The translations under genes were made by a program, and so were the position numbers. Shown here piece by piece: positions 8,701 through 12,557 of a stretch of 12,557 nucleotides of DNA (positions are counted from its first letter, which is position 1; each line of letters opens with the position of its first letter). The notes beneath the pieces are model-generated. The model ran no database searches. It was not told where the DNA came from and saw only the letters and a program-made list of their open reading frames with translations. The stretch spans positions 1 through 12,557 of the forward strand of contig SXWC01000040.1 of NCBI GenBank assembly GCA_005789975.1. Reading direction: 5' to 3'. The stretch is from Planctomycetaceae bacterium. GTDB taxonomy: Bacteria > Planctomycetota > Planctomycetia > Pirellulales > UBA1268.

Positions 8701-10293
8701 CTGGAGTTCGCCGTTGAGCCGCTGCCGCTCACGGCCGATGGCCGCGCGTCGCTCCGCGGCCAGGTCGCGTTCCAGTTTTTCGCGTGAGCGCACGATCGAC
8801 TCGCGGATCCGCATCTCGACCTGTGCGAGCAGCCGCTCACGGGTGCCGGGGTCGAGATCGTCGTCCTTGCGGATCACATCCTGCAGTTGTTTGAGCTCGT
8901 CGCGGGCGAGATCGGGATCGGTGGCGAGCAGGTTGCGGGATTCGCGGAGTCTCACCGCCGTATCCTGCTCGAGGCTTTGGGCCCGCACGCGACGCATCTG
9001 GTCGAGCTCGCCGAGTTCGGATTCGTCCTCGGCGCCGAGGCCCGGCCGTTCCATCCCGTCGTTCACGGGACTCGGCGGCGGCAGCACGTCGGCGTCGCCC
9101 GCCGCTCGGCGCTGGGCCACCTCGCGAACCAGCGATGCGTCGGTATTGTCGGGATCCCTGCGGAGGGAGGCGTCGGCGAGCCGCACCGCCGAGGCGTGCG
9201 CGCCCGATGCTTCCGCCTGACGGGAGAGCGCCGCGAGCGTGGCGGCCTCACCACGGATCACGTTTCGGGCGAGTTCGACCCCTTCCCGCCCGAGCAGCGG
9301 CAGGAAGATGCCGTCGCTGTCGCGGGCGTTGCGGGCCAGTTCGGCGAGGTAGGCGTTCTCGGCCCGCGGCGCTGCGGCCGGGATCTCGAGCGTCTGGGCC
9401 GGTTCCCCGTTGAGCGAGACCTCGAGGCGGCCGCCCTCGAGAGTTCCCTCGATCAGCACCACCGAGTCGCGGTCGGACCGCAAGGGGGGCAGGCGACCCG
9501 GAAGCAGGCGAAGGCCGGCGTCGGGGGCATTGCTGGCGATCGACACGTCGGCGGGCCAGGCGATCGGCTGCACGGCGAGTCGGCCGATGTTTGTTCCGGC
9601 CGCCCTGGGATCGGCGCCGTCTTCCGGGACGGCCAGCATGCCTCCGGTGGCGCTGGCGAGCGCCGCGAGGCAGGGCCAGTTGATGGTCGGGCCCACGCCG
9701 AGGCTGGAGACTGCGATCCGCTCGGAACGCAGCAGGTCGATCACCCGCGAAAAATCATCGGCATCGACCCCGCTGAGCGCCGGTCCGTCGCCGATGTAGA
9801 CGATCGCCCGAGGTCCCTCGACCGCGGCGAGTTGGGCCGCGGCTTTCTCAAGAGCGGAAATCAGGTCGGTCGAGCCGAGCGGCGTGCGGCCGTCCAGGGC
9901 GAGCCGGGCATTGCGAAGTTCATCGCTCTTGCCCGCGTGGAAGCCATCGACCAACGGCTCGCAGGAGACATCGACGGCCGCCGCGGCGAACTGGTCATCG
10001 GGCCGCGATTGTTCGAGCAGTCCGCTGAGCGACTCGAGGGACCGCTGCCGGTATTCGCCCGTCTGGCTCGCCGAGGTGTCGATGAGGACCACCACATGGG
10101 CCGGGCCGGCGGTCGGGCCGCCGTCGGCTGCCCGGAGTCCTACGGCAGTCACGGCTGGCTGGCCATCGGCGGCGACGCTGGTTTCGACGAAGGTCACTGT
10201 CGGGGCCGATTCGGCCCCGAGAACCGGCTCGAAACGTCCTGCGAGCACGAGTGCGATCGCGGCCGTGAAATAGCTCAACCGGGGGCGGTACAT
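5701..10293 (-). CDS. giant exported vWA / STN-like / DUF2135-like protein with two CWVAREVYG modules
   Basis: 1530 residues, probably periplasmic or surface-associated; exact role unknown. In order: signal peptide (1-28, LVLAG core, cleavage near VLGA); vWA domain (about 64-220) with a complete metal site DTSAS (72-76), Thr142 and Asp169; an Ala-rich helical part (315-400); a charged coiled coil (about 425-575). Next comes an STN-like domain (about 680-780; SQFEFNEAPLRDVIAQI, LLITTIEKAQENLVVKVYPV), then a Gly-rich hinge (795-828) and module 1 (829-891). The second half has helical TPR-like repeats (about 975-1160), a DUF2135/YfaP-like domain (1163-1240; DLSWTGDADIDVIVEEPPG), LPEGTNLFARAVVSADRRYV (1356-1375), a second Gly-rich hinge (1395-1456) and module 2 (1457-1519). 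GGAG 8 nt upstream and the signal peptide fix start 10293. First gene of the ispD-tyrS cluster. Confidence 0.85.
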   Translation of the reverse strand: MYRPRLSYFTAAIALVLAGRFEPVLGAESAPTVTFVETSVAADGQPAVTAVGLRAADGGPTAGPAHVVVLIDTSASQTGEYRQRSLESLSGLLEQSRPDDQFAAAAVDVSCEPLVDGFHAGKSDELRNARLALDGRTPLGSTDLISALEKAAAQLAAVEGPRAIVYIGDGPALSGVDADDFSRVIDLLRSERIAVSSLGVGPTINWPCLAALASATGGMLAVPEDGADPRAAGTNIGRLAVQPIAWPADVSIASNAPDAGLRLLPGRLPPLRSDRDSVVLIEGTLEGGRLEVSLNGEPAQTLEIPAAAPRAENAYLAELARNARDSDGIFLPLLGREGVELARNVIRGEAATLAALSRQAEASGAHASAVRLADASLRRDPDNTDASLVREVAQRRAAGDADVLPPPSPVNDGMERPGLGAEDESELGELDQMRRVRAQSLEQDTAVRLRESRNLLATDPDLARDELKQLQDVIRKDDDLDPGTRERLLAQVEMRIRESIVRSREKLERDLAAERRAAIGRERQRLNGELQRREEKIKQLTERYNALVEEGIRVGYQRPTAAFVQAERDVAEAIAEEAPPLYANHPVPMTARVVGMTAPLVARMLDYDAENTRVKRDQQRGFMDVLHLSDVAAIPFSDEPPILYPSAQHWKEITRLREKYKSVDLANPGSQEQKIYAALDEPVSQFEFNEAPLRDVIAQIRDSSDIPVQLDIKALEDAGIDLDMPITQNLSGISLRSALRLMLGSNDLTYLIKNEVLLITTIEKAQENLVVKVYPVADLVLPVDPGSGLNPFQTGGGLGGQNSVNSGQNMMGPGAMGGGGGGGGLGGFCWVAREVYGVHDPRWLAFREWITTRAPAWLHDLYATHGESFADWIHDKPAVKGVLRLLMDRVIDTRRITPGGPFQVSGAKSRIASGDGTGAVVPTAATSGAEQPTANSTAMERVGLPASVLEAEDLRAALDDYLSADDPAGKKPAAPGDARDAAMRLARLRVSAAELGREGRFVKAAELISAAIACGHGESWMYESLAVAMEAAGQPRQEVERALLSAADFAAGPVELLQLANYLARFGSDKQAIRVCRQVTRIDPASREAFALAMAVAARTDDAATLQWACPGVLAHEWPASQQELVTRAARLARATIDSLERKGQAADAAAFRSTIDAALVRDVVIDLSWTGDADIDVIVEEPPGTVCSLATPRSTSGGTLLGDLDAASDADNTTHRERYVATEAFPGDYRILVRRVWGKVAADTVTAEMTIHRGTAREQTLRRQIRIGADDQLLSVKLPDGRRKEPLLDAQIAQDVAAQQTLGKAVLAQQLAAIADPLAAQSMSQSRGGTGIPGIPGLPFFGRGAVGYQPVITTLPEGTNLFARAVVSADRRYVRVTTVPLFSGVGQVTQFNFAGGGVGVGSGAGGTGQAPGQGGGAGGGGGFGQGFGAGGGGGFGQAAGQGGGAGGVQAAGQGMCWVAREVYGENNPQWLVFRRWLTTDAPRWLHDAYAAHGEDFAAWIRDKPVIKAAVRMLMDRAIAEATMPCPASE
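5743..5925 (-). repeat. CWVAREVYG module, copy 2 (C-terminal)
   Basis: Encodes residues 1457-1517, ending 13 residues before the stop. An ungapped hand alignment with copy 1 gives 42 identical of 63 positions. Invariant between copies are CWVAREVYG, P.WL.FR.W, TT.AP.WLHD.Y, HGE.FA.WI.DKP and LMDR.I. Also preceded by a Gly-rich hinge. Confidence 0.85.
5980..6051 (-). repeat. 36-bp tandem repeat encoding the second Gly-rich hinge
   Basis: A 27-nt identical core occurs at 5980-6006 and again at 6016-6042, giving a period of 36 bp (12 residues, GGGGGFGQ followed by four variable residues). It lies within the coding frame of the giant gene, so length changes by one unit would keep the frame. Slippage could vary hinge length. 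Confidence 0.7.
7627..7809 (-). repeat. CWVAREVYG module, copy 1 (internal)
   Basis: Encodes residues 829-889 of the giant protein: CWVAREVYG, then WLAFREWITT, WLHDLYATHGESFADWI, DKP and LMDR. It follows a Gly-rich hinge. The opening Cys-Trp-Val-Ala and the later FR.W and terminal helical pattern recall CFI-box C-terminal domains (Cys-Phe-Ile-Ala type), but that link is inference. Unusually, this copy sits in mid-protein. Confidence 0.85.
7810..7911 (-). repeat. first Gly-rich hinge of the giant protein
   Basis: Encodes residues 795-828, rich in Gly, Asn and Gln and ending in a run of eight Gly, directly before module 1. It has no clear tandem period, unlike the second hinge. Confidence 0.6.
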
Positions 10294-10346
10294 GAAAAAC
10301 GCTCCGAGTCCTGAAGGTGGTCGGTGCCGGGAGGGGACCACTGAAG

Positions 10347-10375
10347 AGCATATTTGTCCGGCAGCAACCCGCCAA
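10347..10375 (-). promoter_or_regulatory. predicted promoter of the giant gene-ispD-tyrS cluster
   Basis: On the minus strand TTGGCG (10375-10370), a 17-nt spacer and TATGCT (10352-10347) form a sigma70-like promoter. The expected start is near 10340, giving a leader of about 47 nt that contains the GGAG ribosome site at 10305-10302. Confidence 0.5.
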
Positions 10376-10393
10376 CGTCGTTCTGAGCGGTCA

Positions 10394-10426
10394 CGGCGGC
10401 GTTTTGCCGGTTTTTTTCCGCCGCCG
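10394..10426. promoter_or_regulatory. palindrome with T-tract loop between the divergent promoters
   Basis: CGGCGGCG (10394-10401) and CGCCGCCG (10419-10426) are a perfect 8-bp inverted repeat around a 17-nt centre that holds a T7 run (10411-10417). Nested inside on the plus strand, CGGC-gtttt-GCCG followed by the T7 looks like a small terminator. It could be an operator, or an insulator that stops backward transcription from either promoter. Confidence 0.4.
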
Positions 10427-10452
10427 GTCGCCTTCGAGGCCGGGGATTCGGC

Positions 10453-10481
10453 TTGGAGCATCCCGTCCGAGTTCGGATAAT
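10453..10481 (+). promoter_or_regulatory. predicted promoter of the htrA-like gene
   Basis: TTGGAG (10453-10458), a 17-nt spacer and GATAAT (10476-10481) form a good sigma70-like promoter. The expected start near 10488 gives a leader of about 61 nt before ATG 10549. Confidence 0.55.
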
Positions 10482-10487
10482 CGCGAC

Positions 10488-10513
10488 CGCCGCCCGGGTT
10501 GTCGGGGGCGGCG
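10488..10513 (+). other. strong hairpin at the 5' end of the htrA leader
   Basis: CGCCGCCC (10488-10495) and GGGCGGCG (10506-10513) form a perfect 8-bp stem with a 10-nt loop, starting at the predicted transcript start. It ends 35 nt before the start codon, so it would not block the ribosome site directly. A 5'-stabilising or regulator-binding role is inference. Confidence 0.45.
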
Positions 10514-10548
10514 ACTCGCGTCCAGTGGTCCCGGGAAACACCCGCATC

Positions 10549-11667
10549 ATGAACCTCCGTCGAACGCCCGCCAGCTGGATGGTGCCGTTTTTTTCAGCGA
10601 TTTTCTGCGGTGTGGCGGTCACGGCCTCCGTGAGCGGCCAGGCCGTGACCAAACTCGAGGCGGGGCCCGCCGAACGGGCTTTCACGCCCGAAGAGCGGAC
10701 CAACATCGGGGTCTACGAGTCGGTCAACCGGGGCGTGGTGAACATCAACACCAAGGCCACCGTCGCGACCGGACTGTTTCTCCTGGAGGTGCCCTCCGAG
10801 GGGGCCGGATCGGGCATCGTGCTCGATCGGCAGGGGCACGTGCTGACCAACTTTCACGTCGTGGAAGGGGCGAAGGAGATCCAGGCGATGCTGTACGACG
10901 GATCGTCTCACGTCGCCCGCATCGTCGGCATTGACCCGGCGACCGACGTCGCCGTGATCAAGGTCGAAGCCCCGGAGGAGATCCTGCATCCCGTGGCTTT
11001 TGGCACATCGAACGACCTGCGGGTGGGCCAGCGGGTGTTTGCCATCGGCAACCCCTTCGGTCTCGAGCGGACCCTCACCACGGGAATCATTTCGAGCCTC
11101 AATCGCTCGCTGCCGACGAAGACGGGCCGGACGATCAAATCGATCATTCAGACGGATGCCGCCATCAATCCGGGCAACTCCGGGGGGCCGCTCGTGGACT
11201 CGGGCAGCCGACTGATCGGGATGACCACGGCCATCGCCAGCCGCACCGGCCAGAGCGCGGGGGTGGGGTTTGCGATCCCGGTGGGCACGTTGACGCGGAT
11301 CGTGCCCCAGTTGATCAAGCAGGGGAAAGTGGTGCGGCCCGACGCCGGAATCGCCCGGGTCTATCAGTCGGATGCCGGGCTGGTGGTGGCCGAACTCAGT
11401 CCGGAGGGGCCTGCCGAACGGGCAGGGCTCCGCGGATTCAAGGTCATCCGCGAACGGCGGCGACAAGGCCCCTTCACGGTCGAGACCTCGCGGGTCGATC
11501 GGTCCGGCGCGGATCTGATCGTCGCCGTGGCTGGGCAAGCCGTGCGGACTGCGGACGATTTTCTATCGGCCGTGGAGTCGCGAAATCCCGGCGATCAGGT
11601 CCTGATCACGGTTCGACGGGAGGGTCACAACCTCGATGTGCCCGTCGTTTTGGATGCAGAAAAGTAG
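10549..11667 (+). CDS. htrA: HtrA/DegP-like periplasmic serine protease with one PDZ domain
   Basis: A 372-residue envelope protease (family S1C) that degrades misfolded exported proteins. The signal peptide (MNLRRTPASW, hydrophobic core to about residue 28, then SGQA) directs export. The trypsin-like domain has the full triad: His103 in LTNFHVVEG, Asp133 in DPATDVAVIKV and Ser211 in INPGNSGGPLV. GFAIPV (240-245) closes the protease domain. One PDZ domain (about 265-369) holds AELSPEGPAERAGLRG and DLIVAVAGQAVRTADDF, with an insertion of about 25 residues between these blocks, as in some cyanobacterial-type HtrA proteins. The start 10549 is chosen for the signal peptide. Reading in from a TTG at 10453 would cover the predicted promoter; no strong ribosome site is visible. 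An intrinsic terminator follows. It is divergent from the giant exported protein, which could be a client. Confidence 0.92.
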   Translation: MNLRRTPASWMVPFFSAIFCGVAVTASVSGQAVTKLEAGPAERAFTPEERTNIGVYESVNRGVVNINTKATVATGLFLLEVPSEGAGSGIVLDRQGHVLTNFHVVEGAKEIQAMLYDGSSHVARIVGIDPATDVAVIKVEAPEEILHPVAFGTSNDLRVGQRVFAIGNPFGLERTLTTGIISSLNRSLPTKTGRTIKSIIQTDAAINPGNSGGPLVDSGSRLIGMTTAIASRTGQSAGVGFAIPVGTLTRIVPQLIKQGKVVRPDAGIARVYQSDAGLVVAELSPEGPAERAGLRGFKVIRERRRQGPFTVETSRVDRSGADLIVAVAGQAVRTADDFLSAVESRNPGDQVLITVRREGHNLDVPVVLDAEK

Positions 11668-11739
11668 GGGATTCCAGCGTCTCCCGCGGTGGCTGGCAAC
11701 AACTTGCAGGCCGGCCGCATCTGCATTGGCCCCGAGCGG

Positions 11740-11774
11740 CTGGCCGGTCGATAAAGGTCGGCCAGGAATTTTTT
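11740..11774 (+). terminator. intrinsic terminator after htrA
   Basis: CTGGCCG (11740-11746), a 12-nt loop and CGGCCAG (11759-11765), then GAA and six T (11769-11774). It lies 72 nt after the htrA stop and just before the rRNA promoter, separating the two units. Confidence 0.65.
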
Positions 11775-11793
11775 CGGCCGGCATTTCAGCCTG

Positions 11794-11821
11794 TTGACCG
11801 CGAGTCGAAGGCTGCTATGCT
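11794..11821 (+). promoter_or_regulatory. rRNA operon promoter
   Basis: TTGACC (11794-11799), a 16-nt spacer and TATGCT (11816-11821) are a strong sigma70-type pair. An A/T stretch at 11766-11774 could serve as a modest UP element. TGGGGGCTCGC follows the -10 box, a GC-rich discriminator of the kind linked to stringent and growth-rate control of rRNA. The start is expected near 11828, giving a leader of about 230 nt. Confidence 0.7.
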
Positions 11822-11864
11822 TGGGGGCTCGCCGCGAGAAATCGCAAGGTTGATCGTGGCGAAC

Positions 11865-11877
11865 TGATCTTTGACAA
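11865..11877 (+). promoter_or_regulatory. boxA-type antitermination element in the rRNA leader
   Basis: TGATCTTTGACAATT closely matches the E. coli rrn boxA (TGCTCTTTAACAATT), with 13 of 15 bases identical by hand. In rRNA leaders boxA RNA binds NusB-NusE to prevent premature termination. It sits about 37 nt after the predicted start, the expected place. Confidence 0.7.
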
Positions 11878-11904
11878 TTCGGCAGTCGATCTTTTTTGGT
11901 TTCG

Positions 11905-11928
11905 GCCGGCACGCGATCGTGTACCGGC
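11905..11928 (+). other. rRNA leader hairpin downstream of boxA
   Basis: GCCGG-CACG, loop CGAT, CGTG, two-base bulge TA, then CCGGC. It forms a 9-bp bulged stem that likely belongs to the folded rRNA leader. Confidence 0.45.
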
Positions 11929-11989
11929 AAGTGACCGAGCGTCAGGCAACTGGCATTCGGTCGCGAACCATTTTTTCAACAGTTAGATC

Positions 11990-12006
11990 GAATCTCTTCG
12001 AGATTC
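11990..12006 (+). other. second rRNA leader hairpin near the 16S start
   Basis: GAATCTC, loop TTC, GAGATTC: a perfect 7-bp stem about 50 nt before the mature 16S end. It may take part in precursor folding or processing. The rest of 11829-12056 holds only T-rich single-stranded stretches and no gene. Confidence 0.45.
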
Positions 12007-12056
12007 AGGCAAATCAACGTCGCGCTCGCTTCGGCGGGTGCGGCATGACGAACCAA

Positions 12057-12557
<501 letters not shown>

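Noticed and set aside
7672..10314. Long plus-strand frames (371 and 475 codons) opposite the giant gene
   Set aside because: No recognisable domain or ribosome site; antisense to clear vWA and STN-like coding.
10294..10461. N-terminal extension of the giant protein by 56 residues
   Set aside because: It would cover the predicted promoter, is Arg/Lys-rich and precedes a normal signal peptide with a GGAG ribosome site at 10293.
11871..11899. TTGACA as a second rRNA -35 box
   Set aside because: Seventeen nt downstream is TTTTGG, not a -10 box; the site is better explained as part of boxA.

Overview
The window is a high-GC bacterial chromosome segment from a planctomycete, most likely of the Pirellulales/Pirellulaceae type. 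The strongest evidence is the 16S rRNA gene that begins at about 12057. It carries the Planctomycetales variant of the general bacterial probe site (ACACCTACGGGTGGCTGC at 12373-12390) and further planctomycete-like 16S stretches. Several proteins also look planctomycete-typical. All family assignments come from recognising motifs by eye; no searches were run.

Layout. (1) Positions 1-1600, minus strand: propionate catabolism by the methylcitrate cycle, prpB followed by prpC. The two overlap by 4 bp (ATGA), and prpC runs off the left edge. (2) 1670-3259, plus strand and divergent from prpB: a polytopic membrane protein with a C-terminal soluble domain, resembling a planctomycete GT-C-like family. 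(3) 10293 down to 3297, minus strand: a probable four-gene operon. In transcription order it holds a 1530-residue exported protein, ispD (isoprenoid precursor synthesis, overlapping the giant gene by 19 bp), tyrS (4 bp ... close spacing after ispD) and a small secreted protein. (4) 10294-10548: a divergent regulatory region with a plausible sigma70-type promoter for each direction, a T-tract palindrome between them, and a strong hairpin at the predicted 5' end of the htrA transcript. (5) 10549-11667, plus strand: an HtrA/DegP-like periplasmic serine protease, followed by an intrinsic terminator at 11740-11774. (6) 11794-12557: the rRNA promoter, a boxA-type antitermination element, leader hairpins and the first ~500 nt of 16S rRNA, cut by the window edge.

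The most unusual item is the 1530-residue protein. It strings together a signal peptide, a vWA domain with an intact metal site, a long coiled coil, a secretin/TonB short N-terminal (STN)-like domain and a Gly-rich hinge with a 'CWVAREVYG' module. A second half follows, with alpha-helical repeats, a DUF2135/YfaP-like beta domain and a 'SADRRYVRV' segment, ending in another Gly-rich hinge and a second copy of the CWVAREVYG module. The two modules are about 67% identical (42/63 by hand count). The architecture suggests fusion of two exported proteins that each ended in the same hinge-plus-module tail. I saw no mobile elements, CRISPR arrays or tRNA genes. Most other genes are ordinary housekeeping.
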